From Leptospiraceae bacterium (lineage in GTDB: Bacteria; Spirochaetota; Leptospiria; Leptospirales; Leptospiraceae), in assembly GCA_027485405.1 (NCBI GenBank), contig JAIXRB010000182.1:1-13207 (forward strand): DNA of 13,207 nucleotides. The letters are read 5' to 3'. The notes under the pieces are model-generated. The model searched no databases. It saw only the letters and a program-made list of their open reading frames with translations, and was not told the origin of the DNA. The translations under genes were made by a program, and so were the position numbers. Below, piece by piece: positions 1-8,403 of this stretch (position 1 is the stretch's first letter; every line of letters starts with the position of its first letter).

Positions 1-510
1 GCATACAATGGAATGACTGTTGAAGTACAAAACACCGATGCAGAAGGAAGACTTGTGCTAGGTGACGTTTTATCTTACATTTCCAAAACCTACAAACCAG
101 ACTATATGGTAGATCTTGCCACTTTAACGGGAGCAGTCATTATAGCTTTGGGCCACGAAGCCGCAGGTTACATGACAAATTCAGATAAACTAGTGGATGC
201 TATTGAAACCGCCAGTCATTCTTCCGGAGATAGAGTTTGGCGACTACCGTTATGGGAAGAATACGGAGAAGACTTCAAATCCGACATAGCCGATATAAAA
301 AACATCACAGGTGGGGGCAAAGGCGCTGGAACTGCCTCAGCGGGAATGTATCTCTCTAAGTTTGTCGAAGGGAACGTGCCTTGGGCACATATCGACATTG
401 CAGGAGCCGCTTGGAGAAAAAAAGCCTCTGGTTCACAGCCTATTGGCCCAACTGGATATGGGGTGCGTCTCCTTGTAGATATGGCGGAGATTTTGTCTAA
501 AGAAGTTTAG
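1..510 (+). CDS. pepA: Leucyl aminopeptidase (M17 family), C-terminal part
   Basis: The open frame enters from the left edge and ends at TAG 508-510, giving the last 169 residues of a protein usually near 500. The M17 signature NTDAEGRL is at residues 11-18 of the visible part; in the family its Asp and Glu bind the two catalytic metals and its Arg is catalytic. DLATLTGA and a typical C-terminus (IDIAGAAWR, then PTGYGVRLLVDMAE) follow. The N-terminal domain and the Lys/Asp metal ligands lie outside the window. The enzyme removes N-terminal residues, often Leu, from peptides in the cytoplasm. It converges with the phosphatase gene, leaving 15 bases between the stops. The first ATG in the window (position 13) is internal, because the conserved family sequence is already running before it. 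Confidence 0.95.
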   Translation, partial: AYNGMTVEVQNTDAEGRLVLGDVLSYISKTYKPDYMVDLATLTGAVIIALGHEAAGYMTNSDKLVDAIETASHSSGDRVWRLPLWEEYGEDFKSDIADIKNITGGGKGAGTASAGMYLSKFVEGNVPWAHIDIAGAAWRKKASGSQPIGPTGYGVRLLVDMAEILSKEV

Positions 511-525
511 GCCAAAGCTAGACTT

Positions 526-2118
526 TCATTTTTCGCAGACAAAACTGATCTGAAAGGTGTCCTCAAACAGGTCTTTCTTTTCTTCTACAGACCAAAGCTC
601 TAAGTTCGGATCTCCACCAGGTACTAGCTCGAGTTTGCAGAGGACACGCGCCGTCTCTCGCTTTGCTGATATGCCAGTCACAATCCCTTTTTCACTTCGA
701 TCTAGTCCATCTCCAATTCGCAACAAGCTAGCTAGTTTTTTTACTAAAATTTGATCTTCTGGACGGAGAGTTCGAAATTCATCATGTTTTTGCTTTGGTC
801 CACCTTTTCTGTGATATCTGGTAATAAGTGCAATGATCTCGATCTCAGAATTAGAAAAACCAACCATACCCTCGGCATTTTTAATAATGTAATAACTATG
901 CTTGTGATAGGAATGGTGAGAGATGCAAAGCCCAACCTGGTGCAAAAAACACGCCGCTTCTAAATATTCACGAGCATCGGGACCTAGCCCATGCAATCCT
1001 TTTAAATCATCAAACAGTTTCAATGTTAGGATTGCGACTCGCTCGGCATGCTTTTTTCCAGCTGGGTAAAGATTGGAAATATTTCGTATAGCTTTGGTTC
1101 TGATATTGTCGATGGAAAGAAATTCAGAATTTTGGAATCGATACCAGCTTGCAATGGTGTCATAAACAATTCCATCCCTTAGAGCATAATCTGAAACAGT
1201 AACAGAAGGAACTTTTAGCCTATGTAAAATCTCGTCCAATACCATAACGCCCGCTACTATGATATCAGCGCGTTTTGCATCCAAACCTGCGATCTTTTGC
1301 CTTTTTTTGATCGTATCCGATTCTAAAACTTGCTTACGCACTGATTTGAAAGAATCCATCCCAAACTCAAAGCCATTCAATCGTTCTCGTTTTTCGCCCA
1401 TAGTTTCTAAGGCCATAGCGGCTACAGATGTTATGCTACCAGAAGATCCTATGACGGTGAAAGGTTTGAAAGACTCAATTTGAGGTAAAAAAGATGAAAG
1501 CACCGATTCAATATGGATTCTGCATTTCTGAAGATCCATAATTCCAATAGGATCTTTCTTTAGATACTTTTCTGTTAATCGAACAGCGCCTAGTTTCAAA
1601 CTAGTGGAAAACAATGTTTCGCCTTTTTCGCCAACTAGGAGTTCGGTGCTTCCTCCGCCGATATCGATGAGTAAAATCCTTTTTTCGAAAACAGGTAAAC
1701 CTTGCAGTATTCCTAAATAAATCAACCGAGCTTCTTCGTTTCCAGAAATCACTTCGATTTGAATTCCCGCTTCATCGAGTGCTCTCTTCAAAAAGGCCTC
1801 TCGATTCTCGGCTTCTCGCAAAGCACTTGTGGCAATAGCTACTACTTCTGCGTTATGTGAATCGGCTAAATTCTTAAATCTCTTTAAACAAGAGATCCCC
1901 CTCTCCATTGCTTCGGGATGGATGGTCGCATAATCTCCGCTACCACTACCTAATCGGACTGATTCCTTCTCTCGGGTGATTGCTTCCGAAGTGCCATCGG
2001 CTCTCACTCGAGCTATAACCACATGAAAAGAGTTTGTTCCTAGGTCGATTGCCGCTAGGGTTCTGTCCGTTTGGGACTGCGAAGGGGATTTTTGGGATAA
2101 TCGAGAAAAAGTTCTCAT
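526..2118 (-). CDS. ppx: Ppx/GppA family phosphatase (exopolyphosphatase or pppGpp phosphatase)
   Basis: This 530-residue protein matches the length of E. coli Ppx and GppA (about 500). The N-terminal sugar-kinase/actin-like fold shows DLGTNSF (25-31), ATSALREAENR (96-106), SGNEEARL (125-132), the phosphate loop IDIGGGSTEL (151-160), SSGSIT (225-230) and VSDYALRDGI (308-317). A C-terminal HD-like domain spans about 345-475, with HHSYHKHSYY (401-410), YHRKGG (435-440) and LLRIGDGLDRS (465-475). The usual His-Asp pair reads His393-Gln394, so this domain probably does not do metal hydrolysis itself. The family removes terminal phosphates from polyphosphate or converts pppGpp to ppGpp; sequence alone does not separate the two. 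The ATG at 2118 follows a GAAAG element about 10 bases upstream. The gene is divergent from mreB. Confidence 0.9.
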   Translation of the reverse strand: MRTFSRLSQKSPSQSQTDRTLAAIDLGTNSFHVVIARVRADGTSEAITREKESVRLGSGSGDYATIHPEAMERGISCLKRFKNLADSHNAEVVAIATSALREAENREAFLKRALDEAGIQIEVISGNEEARLIYLGILQGLPVFEKRILLIDIGGGSTELLVGEKGETLFSTSLKLGAVRLTEKYLKKDPIGIMDLQKCRIHIESVLSSFLPQIESFKPFTVIGSSGSITSVAAMALETMGEKRERLNGFEFGMDSFKSVRKQVLESDTIKKRQKIAGLDAKRADIIVAGVMVLDEILHRLKVPSVTVSDYALRDGIVYDTIASWYRFQNSEFLSIDNIRTKAIRNISNLYPAGKKHAERVAILTLKLFDDLKGLHGLGPDAREYLEAACFLHQVGLCISHHSYHKHSYYIIKNAEGMVGFSNSEIEIIALITRYHRKGGPKQKHDEFRTLRPEDQILVKKLASLLRIGDGLDRSEKGIVTGISAKRETARVLCKLELVPGGDPNLELWSVEEKKDLFEDTFQISFVCEK

Positions 2119-2175
2119 TCTGACTCATCTTTCAGAAAATTTTTACGGTTGAAAGCAAAAACCTTCCGAAAATTA

Positions 2176-2204
2176 TTGAGAAAGTGCGGATTTATGTCTA
2201 TCAT
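2176..2204 (+). promoter_or_regulatory. Sigma70-type promoter of the mreB operon
   Basis: TTGAGA (2176-2181) and TATCAT (2199-2204) are separated by exactly 17 bases, close to the consensus TTGACA-N17-TATAAT. Transcription would begin near 2211, leaving a leader of about 35 bases before the mreB ATG at 2246. It is the best-matching pair I found in the 127-base gap between the divergent ppx and mreB genes. No clear promoter was seen for ppx in the same gap. Confidence 0.6.
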
Positions 2205-2235
2205 TGCTCGAATTTCGATTTCAATCAAATCCCTT

Positions 2236-2239
2236 AGGA
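2236..2239 (+). promoter_or_regulatory. Ribosome binding site deciding the mreB start
   Basis: AGGA lies six bases before ATG 2246. The longer frame opening at TTG 2204 has no such site and would start on the last base of the -10 element, so 2246 is preferred. Confidence 0.7.
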
Positions 2240-2245
2240 CTGTTT

Positions 2246-3268
2246 ATGATTTTTGATAACCTGTACGGACTTTTTTCTAATGATATGGGCATAGATCTTG
2301 GCACAGCCAACACTCTGGTTCATGTAAAAGGGCAGGGGATTGTGCTCTCTGAGCCCTCTGTCGTGGCTGTCCAGGCCTCTACTGGTCGCGTACTTGCCGT
2401 TGGGCAAGAAGCCAAGCGAATGCTTGGGAGAACACCGGGTGACATCGTTGCCATTCGACCGATGAAAGACGGTGTCATTGCCGACTTTGAAACCGTTGAA
2501 AAAATGATCCGCTATTTTATTGCAAAAGTGCACAACCGCACTACCTTCGTAAAGCCTCGCATCGTCATTGGAGTTCCTTCCGGAATCACGGAAGTAGAAA
2601 GACGAGCGGTTCGGGAATCCGCGGAACAGGCTGGAGCTCGAGAAATTTTTCTCATCGAAGAAGCATTAGCCGCCGCAATCGGGGCAAACATCCCTATCCA
2701 CGAACCTGCTGGAAACATGATAGTAGACATTGGTGGTGGTACTACAGAAATCGCGGTCATCTCGCTGGGTGGTATGGTGATCGCCGAATCCATCCGAACT
2801 GGCGGGGACGAATTCGATGAAGCCATTGTAAAATACCTGCGTAACCAGTACAACTTAGTCGTTGGTGAAAGAACCGCAGAAGACATCAAATTGACCATCG
2901 GAAACGCCTTTGCAGACAAACGAGTCGATACTATGGAGGTAAAAGGGAGAGATGCCATTTCCGGTCTTCCTAGAACTTTGGAGCTCGACTCCAACGAAAT
3001 CAGAAAAGCTTTAAAAGAACCTACTGACGAAATTCTAGACGGAATCAAATCCGTTTTGGAAAGAACTCCCCCAGAGCTTGCCGCTGACATTGTTGAACGA
3101 GGTATCGTTTTGACAGGTGGTGGCTGTTTGTTGAGAGGTTTAGAACACTATTTAACCAAAGAAACAGGTGTTCCTGTATTCCGAGCTGAAAACCCATTGG
3201 CATGTGTAGTGCTAGGAACTGGGCGCTACCTAGACGAATTGAAGTACATCAAGCCGGGCATCCGCTAA
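2246..3268 (+). CDS. mreB: Rod shape-determining actin homologue MreB
   Basis: The 340-residue protein has the full actin-fold signature: phosphate-1 loop DLGTANTL (17-24), RPMKDGVIADF (71-81), phosphate-2 loop DIGGGTTE (161-168), GERTAEDIK (207-215) and the adenosine motif LTGGGCLLRGL (289-299). Its length matches family members (about 335-350). MreB polymerises with ATP on the inner face of the membrane and positions the lateral wall-synthesis machinery through MreC, MreD and RodA. ATG 2246 is chosen because of its ribosome site and because an in-frame TTG at 2204 falls on the promoter. A possible amphipathic membrane-contact segment is IFDNLYGLF at the extreme N-terminus. It is the first gene of a six-gene operon, with mreC starting eight bases after its stop. 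Confidence 0.97.
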   Translation: MIFDNLYGLFSNDMGIDLGTANTLVHVKGQGIVLSEPSVVAVQASTGRVLAVGQEAKRMLGRTPGDIVAIRPMKDGVIADFETVEKMIRYFIAKVHNRTTFVKPRIVIGVPSGITEVERRAVRESAEQAGAREIFLIEEALAAAIGANIPIHEPAGNMIVDIGGGTTEIAVISLGGMVIAESIRTGGDEFDEAIVKYLRNQYNLVVGERTAEDIKLTIGNAFADKRVDTMEVKGRDAISGLPRTLELDSNEIRKALKEPTDEILDGIKSVLERTPPELAADIVERGIVLTGGGCLLRGLEHYLTKETGVPVFRAENPLACVVLGTGRYLDELKYIKPGIR

Positions 3269-3276
3269 ATCCTTAA

Positions 3277-4443
3277 GTGTTGTGGAATCGCTTTGGTAGA
3301 AACAATGAGGTTCTGTCACTCGGTTTCGTAGTTTTCTTCTCTCTAACCTCTCTTACCTGGAAGGGCAACCTGTTAGTCCGTGGAATCGCAAGTTTCCAAG
3401 GAGTGGGCGATTTTTTTTCTGGTTCCTTTGACTCCTTTGGTTCTTTGATCAAAAGTTCTTACAACAAAATCGAATCCTTTGAAAGGGTTCGTGAAGAGCG
3501 CGATTCCTGTTTAAACGTAATGGAAGAATACCAGCAGATCGCAAAAGATGCTGATCGTCTTCGTTCCGAAAACACAATTCTTCGGAACGAATTGAACTTT
3601 TCTCCCCGTGTTGATTTCCCTACTGTTCGGGCTGAAGTCTTGAGCGTTCGAATGAATGCAATTTACAGAACAATTATCATAGGCAATGGCTCGGAAAGCG
3701 GAATAAAACCTTACATGCCTGTTGTGGCTCGAGCTCTGGATGAGAGGGGAAGGTTCGTTGAGGCTTTGGTTGGAAAAGTAATCGCCGTATCCAAAGGTTC
3801 AGCTGTCATTCAACCCCTTATCAATTCCAATTTCTCAATGGGAGTATCCATACCTGGCACAAATCTTTGGGCTTCCTTATCTGGAAACAGTGGGCGAGGA
3901 ACAGAAGTTTTGCTGGATTATATAGACTCTGGGATTGTCATAGATCCCAAGGCATTTGGTCCATTTACGATGGGACCTAATTTACCGCCAGCTCCAAACT
4001 CCTATTATTCGGACGGATTTAGTAAAATAGGAAAAGCAGTTTTTAGTTCGAGTGGATCGGGGGTGTTTCCGGCAGGAATTCCCGTCGGAACTATTACGGA
4101 AGAGGGGCCAAGGAATGGGTCTTTCAAAACTGCCTATGTGCGTCCCTTTATTGAATTTGATAAATTGCAAATCGTTACCGTCATCCGCAAACTCCCTGAT
4201 AAATGGGTAGAAGAGTGGCCGGCAGAAAAATCGGTTCAGATTGAAGGACCCTACTTTGGCGAGATTGATTTTCCACGCGAAAAAGATGCCAATGGAAACC
4301 TCGTGAACAAGCCTGCTCCAGTGGTTCCTACTTCGCAAACTACTACGGTCAAAAAACCTAAATCCGAAACTTTCACTCGCCCCAACAAGACCCAGTCCGA
4401 AACTCCCAATCCGGAAACCAACCCAGGAGCGGTCGAGCCATGA
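3277..4443 (+). CDS. mreC: Rod shape-determining protein MreC
   Basis: The 388-residue protein has a short cytoplasmic tip, one membrane segment (about 12-28), a probable coiled coil (about 62-106) and a periplasmic beta-rich domain (about 115-305) with the MreC-type pattern RAEVLSVRMNAIYRTIIIGNGSESGI. MreC links MreB filaments to PBP2 and activates wall synthesis. Two additions stand out: a Pro/Ser-rich loop around 223-246 inside the beta domain, and a Pro/Thr-rich tail (about 345-388) likely to be disordered. Only non-ATG starts fit: GTG 3277 or the adjacent TTG 3280. Neither has a purine-rich ribosome site, so translation probably depends on ribosomes finishing mreB. The stop overlaps the mreD start (ATGA, 4440-4443). 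Confidence 0.93.
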   Translation: MLWNRFGRNNEVLSLGFVVFFSLTSLTWKGNLLVRGIASFQGVGDFFSGSFDSFGSLIKSSYNKIESFERVREERDSCLNVMEEYQQIAKDADRLRSENTILRNELNFSPRVDFPTVRAEVLSVRMNAIYRTIIIGNGSESGIKPYMPVVARALDERGRFVEALVGKVIAVSKGSAVIQPLINSNFSMGVSIPGTNLWASLSGNSGRGTEVLLDYIDSGIVIDPKAFGPFTMGPNLPPAPNSYYSDGFSKIGKAVFSSSGSGVFPAGIPVGTITEEGPRNGSFKTAYVRPFIEFDKLQIVTVIRKLPDKWVEEWPAEKSVQIEGPYFGEIDFPREKDANGNLVNKPAPVVPTSQTTTVKKPKSETFTRPNKTQSETPNPETNPGAVEP

Positions 4444-4955
4444 TTTTTGAAAAGATATTCATAGTTATTGGGATTCTACTCGCGCATTTCTTAAACGGAT
4501 CCAATCTCTTTGAACTGGGCAACGCTGTGAGACCAGACTTTATGGTTGTCTTTGTCGTTTTCTTTGCCCTTAGAAAGGGTGCTTTTTATGGGCTTTGGTT
4601 GGGTTTTTTTGGTGGACTACTTACAGATACGGCATTAGGTGGCGAAATTGCACCTGACCAATTGGTCTACTATAAGATAGGACTGCATTCTTTGAGCTAT
4701 GCTTTGGTAGGTTACATCATTGGTAAAGTAACTCGAAACGCGTATACTGAAAATTACATTTCTGTCACTATCTATGTGCTTGGTTTCACTCTTCTCTCAC
4801 GAATCATCACTTACACCTTGTTTTGGATTTTTTTCCATGCCAATGCCAATTATTCATTTATCTATGTTTCTCTTTATAACGGATTCTTAGGGCCGTTTTT
4901 GTTCTTTGTGTTTACTTGGATCTATCGACTCGAAGCGGATGAGGTAAGGCAATGA
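4440..4955 (+). CDS. mreD: Rod shape-determining membrane protein MreD
   Basis: This is a very hydrophobic protein of 171 residues with about five or six membrane segments, the usual size and character of MreD. The family motif region RPDFMVVFVVFFALRKG (31-47), followed by GLWLGFFGGLLTD (51-63), is present. MreD is an integral inner-membrane component of the elongation complex, binding MreC. The start ATG overlaps the mreC stop by four bases and has a strong AGGAG at 4425-4429, ten bases upstream. Its own stop overlaps the mrdA start (ATGA, 4952-4955). The call rests mainly on that motif, topology and position between mreC and mrdA, because MreD sequences are weakly conserved. Confidence 0.92.
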   Translation: MIFEKIFIVIGILLAHFLNGSNLFELGNAVRPDFMVVFVVFFALRKGAFYGLWLGFFGGLLTDTALGGEIAPDQLVYYKIGLHSLSYALVGYIIGKVTRNAYTENYISVTIYVLGFTLLSRIITYTLFWIFFHANANYSFIYVSLYNGFLGPFLFFVFTWIYRLEADEVRQ

Positions 4956-6889
4956 GCCAATCCGCAACGGAATTTAAGTTAGAGGCTAGTTTTAGACGAA
5001 GACTCTACTTCTTTTCAGCTATGATCGTTTTTACACTTTCGGCATATATTTTTCAGCTTTTCAATCTACAAATTATCCAAGGCGATGAAAACACTTCTAA
5101 AGCAGAAAGATTTGTAAAGCGTTCTGAATTTGTTCCTGCCGAAAGAGGAAAAATTTACGACAGGCATTTTTCAACACCGGAAAACTCAACTCCTTTGGTT
5201 GCCAATGCTTCTTCTTTAGATGTCATTTTGAATACCAGCCTTTTGAAAAACGATCCAAAGTTAGTCCGAGAATTCATTTATAAATTTTCAGAAGCACTAT
5301 CGATTCCGTTAGCTTACTATGAAAAGGAATTACAAGAAGCTCGCCTGATTAAAAAGTTAAGAACAAGGGAACCTTTTGTTTTGTTGGAAGGTATTTCCAG
5401 ACAACAACAAGAACGAATTTTAGTCTTAGACAATATAAATCGCTTTGTCTATGTTATGTCATCTCCAGCAAGATCGTATCAAATGGGAGCCGCTCTTGCG
5501 CATGTTACGGGGTATGTAGGAAAACCATCCCAGACCGATATAGAAGAAAACCGAATTAAGTCCTACCAATTGATTGGAAAGGGCGGTATTGAATCCCAAT
5601 ATGATTCAATCCTTCGGGGATTAGATGGATTTAGAATTCAAAAGCGAAACAACGAAGGCTCTATCGAAGAAGAGCGAATGATAGAACCGGCAATTCCAGG
5701 AAGCAATTTGGTTCTCACAATTGATCGAGATGTCCAAATCGCGGCCTACAGAGCGTTGAATGGAGTCAAAGGAACTGTCATCGCTTTGAAGCCAGGTACG
5801 GGGGAAGTTTTAGCAATGGCTTCCAATCCTTCCTATGACCCAAACATTCTCTCTGGGAAAAACAAGCAAGAGCGAGCGGCACATTTTGCTAGGGTTTCAA
5901 ACAACAAAGGTTTTTTGAACATGGCAATTCAATCCAAGTTTCCACCTGCCTCCACCTTCAAGGTGCTCGTTGGTCTCGCGGCAATGGAAAGCGAACACAA
6001 AATCAATTTTGACCCCAAACAAACCTTTCACTGCCCCGCAAGTTTCACACTCAAATCAACGTTCAAAGGCGTGCCAGACCAAGTTTTTTACAACTGGGAC
6101 AAAAAGAACCATGGGGACTTAAACCTGGCGCAAGCGATCGAAAAATCAAACTCAGTCTACTTTTATCAGTTAGGTTACAAATTGGGAGCAGAGCCCGTCC
6201 TGTCCTATTCTAAGCTTTTCGGATTGCACCAGAAATCGGGAATTGATTTGCCAGGGGAAATTTCAGGATTTGTTCCAAGCAGTGACTGGAAACAAAGAAC
6301 TTTCGGAAATAAGTGGTTTGATGGAGATACAGTTAACCTCTCGATTGGACAAGGTTTTATTTCAGTTACACCCATAGAGATGGCTTTGTTTTACATGGCT
6401 ATCATCAACGACGGCAAAATCTATAAACCATACTTAGTTTCCGAAGTCAGAAATTCTCTGGACAATAGCGTAATTCAGAAGACTGAACCCTCAATTTTAA
6501 AAGACATCCCCCTTAAAAAAAGTACGATAGAGGCATTGAAAGAAGGTCTTTATTTGGTTGGTTATACGGGAACTGCATCAGGTGTTTTGAATGTTCCCGG
6601 AATGCCGGAAGTAGCTGGAAAAACTGGAACGGCACAGACGAAAAGACGAGGTGCCTCTTCTACAAACCATGCTTGGTTTATAGGTTACGCACCTTTTAAT
6701 GCACCAGTCGAAAAACAGGTTTTGGTGGCTGTGTTCGTAGAATACGGGGTAGGTGGAGCGGCATCAGCGGCACCTGTGGCAAGAGAAGTCTTTCGAGCGG
6801 CTTTCCCTCCAGGAACTTTCCCTAAGCCAGAAAGACAAAAAGTAAAACCGATGGAAGAAGAAGCACCCGTAGAAGAAGAGGCATTTTAA
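4952..6889 (+). CDS. mrdA: Penicillin-binding protein 2, elongation transpeptidase
   Basis: This 645-residue class B penicillin-binding protein has a short cytoplasmic tail, one membrane anchor (about 18-38), a pedestal domain with AERGKIYDR (63-71) and IGKGGIESQYD (208-218), and a transpeptidase domain. The nucleophile is Ser334 in STFK (334-337) and the third motif is KTGT (557-560). The second motif aligns as Ser399-Asn-Ser401, where most relatives end in Asn or Asp. PBP2 cross-links new peptidoglycan strands made by its partner RodA in the periplasm and is a beta-lactam target. The C-terminus has an unusual acidic tail (about 634-645, seven Glu). GAGG at 4941-4944 precedes the ATG by seven bases. 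Its stop shares one base with the rodA start. Confidence 0.96.
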   Translation: MSQSATEFKLEASFRRRLYFFSAMIVFTLSAYIFQLFNLQIIQGDENTSKAERFVKRSEFVPAERGKIYDRHFSTPENSTPLVANASSLDVILNTSLLKNDPKLVREFIYKFSEALSIPLAYYEKELQEARLIKKLRTREPFVLLEGISRQQQERILVLDNINRFVYVMSSPARSYQMGAALAHVTGYVGKPSQTDIEENRIKSYQLIGKGGIESQYDSILRGLDGFRIQKRNNEGSIEEERMIEPAIPGSNLVLTIDRDVQIAAYRALNGVKGTVIALKPGTGEVLAMASNPSYDPNILSGKNKQERAAHFARVSNNKGFLNMAIQSKFPPASTFKVLVGLAAMESEHKINFDPKQTFHCPASFTLKSTFKGVPDQVFYNWDKKNHGDLNLAQAIEKSNSVYFYQLGYKLGAEPVLSYSKLFGLHQKSGIDLPGEISGFVPSSDWKQRTFGNKWFDGDTVNLSIGQGFISVTPIEMALFYMAIINDGKIYKPYLVSEVRNSLDNSVIQKTEPSILKDIPLKKSTIEALKEGLYLVGYTGTASGVLNVPGMPEVAGKTGTAQTKRRGASSTNHAWFIGYAPFNAPVEKQVLVAVFVEYGVGGAASAAPVAREVFRAAFPPGTFPKPERQKVKPMEEEAPVEEEAF

Positions 6890-8403
6890 TGGCAGATCGC
6901 AACCAAGAGCAACTTGACTATTTTCTTATCATCTGTGTTGTTTTGGTCTCGCTTGCTGGGGTTTTAACTTTATATACCCAAGAGGCAAATCAGGCAGACG
7001 GAGCAGGGAGATGGTTTAAACAACTCTCTTTCGTATCCATTGGTCTAATGAGTCTGTGGTTTATGTCCAGGTTCAACTACCAGTTGATAGGCTCTTATGC
7101 TCTTTTCATATATTTTTTTGCGATTGTTTTGTTGGTTTTAACTTTGATTCCTGGAATTGGCTATTTACCATCAGGTCGTGGAGCAAGGTCTTGGATAAAA
7201 TTGGGACCTATCACTCTCCAAGCTTCTGAGTTTTCAAAGCTCGCAACGGTAATACTTTTAGGTCAATACTTGGTTTTGCGGGAAAAGGAAATGCATAAGA
7301 TCACAGTTTTGATTATTCCTTTTGTTATCTGTTTGATCCCAATGCTCTTTATCATTCTTCAGCCAGACTTTGGGACTGCAGTTTCATTTTTGCCCATGCT
7401 ATTCACAATGCTTTTCTTAGGTGGAGCTGATATTTATCATATTGGATCATTGCTCACTTTTGGTGGTTTTTCCCTTGCTGTACCAATGTACCTTGCATTT
7501 TCTCAATTAACTTTAGTTCAACCTCTTATTGATTTACTTCGAAAAGAGAACAAAAATGAACTGGCGGCTTTGGTCTCTCAAGCCCAAGGGAAAATCTGGT
7601 TAGTTCTAGATGGAAAAAAGGCAAGTGGATTAGATATTCCGGGTCTACAAAACATTAAGAATGTTCAATTGATCCGTGAAGCGGCAGAAACAGTCAAAGA
7701 CGAGTTCGGAAGCATTGGGTTTAAAGTGCTTTCCAATGAGGCTTTTATGGTTTCCATTGGAGTGATTTTACTTTTAATAAGTTTAAGTATGATCGTTGTT
7801 CGAATTGCAAGAGGCTCTCAAACCTTGCGAAAGTATTATATTCCGTTTGGTATTCTCGGGCTATCTCTCCTTTCAGCAGTTGCAGTTCACAAGTCCATCC
7901 CATTCCGAGAAAACCAGGTTATTCGACTAACAGCTTTCTTAAATCCTGATCAATTCAAACAAGGAGCGGGCTATCAGTTGAGAGCTTCAAAACCTGCGGT
8001 TGGTTCAGGAAAGCTCTTTGGAAAAGGATTTTTTCATGGGGAGATGACAGAAGGGCGTGTTCCCCATGTTCCAGAGGCTGGTACGGATTTTATCTTCGCA
8101 TCCTGGGCAGAACAGACTGGATTCATTGGCTCGGTATTCTTGCTTATGTTTCTAATGCTGATTCCTCTGCGGGGTCTTCAAATAAGCTTCGAAAGTAAAG
8201 ACAGGTTTGGCAGTTTACTTGCCGCGGGAATTGTAGCTATGCTCTTTTTTCATATAGCAATCAACGTAGGCATTGTGATCGGTCTTTTGCCGGTAACAGG
8301 TGTTCCGCTAACTTTCATGAGTTATGGTGGATCGCATTTGGTTATGGCAATGACAGCTGTAGGAATCATTATCTCCATTAAAAAACGGAAGTTTGCAAAC
8401 TAA
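6889..8403 (+). CDS. rodA: Peptidoglycan glycosyltransferase RodA with a large periplasmic insertion
   Basis: This SEDS-family enzyme polymerises lipid II into glycan strands together with PBP2. Family motifs are GRGARSWIKLGPITLQASEF (97-116), LQPDFGTA (157-164), LTAFLNPDQ (347-355) and AGTDFIFASWAEQTG (397-411). Asp400 corresponds to the essential extracellular Asp of the family (Asp262 in E. coli). RodA is normally about 370-420 residues; this one has 504. The extra sequence lies at about 205-336: a soluble alpha/beta stretch (about 211-284), a membrane segment (about 287-304), a basic turn (RIARGSQTLRK, 305-315) and another membrane segment (about 317-334). Two added helices keep the downstream topology intact. 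GAGG at 6878-6881 serves as ribosome site. TAATG junctions flank the gene on both sides. Confidence 0.93.
   Translation: MADRNQEQLDYFLIICVVLVSLAGVLTLYTQEANQADGAGRWFKQLSFVSIGLMSLWFMSRFNYQLIGSYALFIYFFAIVLLVLTLIPGIGYLPSGRGARSWIKLGPITLQASEFSKLATVILLGQYLVLREKEMHKITVLIIPFVICLIPMLFIILQPDFGTAVSFLPMLFTMLFLGGADIYHIGSLLTFGGFSLAVPMYLAFSQLTLVQPLIDLLRKENKNELAALVSQAQGKIWLVLDGKKASGLDIPGLQNIKNVQLIREAAETVKDEFGSIGFKVLSNEAFMVSIGVILLLISLSMIVVRIARGSQTLRKYYIPFGILGLSLLSAVAVHKSIPFRENQVIRLTAFLNPDQFKQGAGYQLRASKPAVGSGKLFGKGFFHGEMTEGRVPHVPEAGTDFIFASWAEQTGFIGSVFLLMFLMLIPLRGLQISFESKDRFGSLLAAGIVAMLFFHIAINVGIVIGLLPVTGVPLTFMSYGGSHLVMAMTAVGIIISIKKRKFAN

Noticed and set aside
2204..2245. Longer mreB start at TTG 2204
   Set aside because: It would begin on the last base of the -10 element, has no ribosome site, and adds 14 residues not seen in MreB; ATG 2246 has AGGA six bases upstream.
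2512..3090. A 192-codon open frame on the minus strand opposite mreB
   Set aside because: It lies wholly within the strongly conserved mreB gene, its translation is Ser/Met-rich with no recognisable domain, and it follows the codon structure of mreB, so it is a shadow frame.
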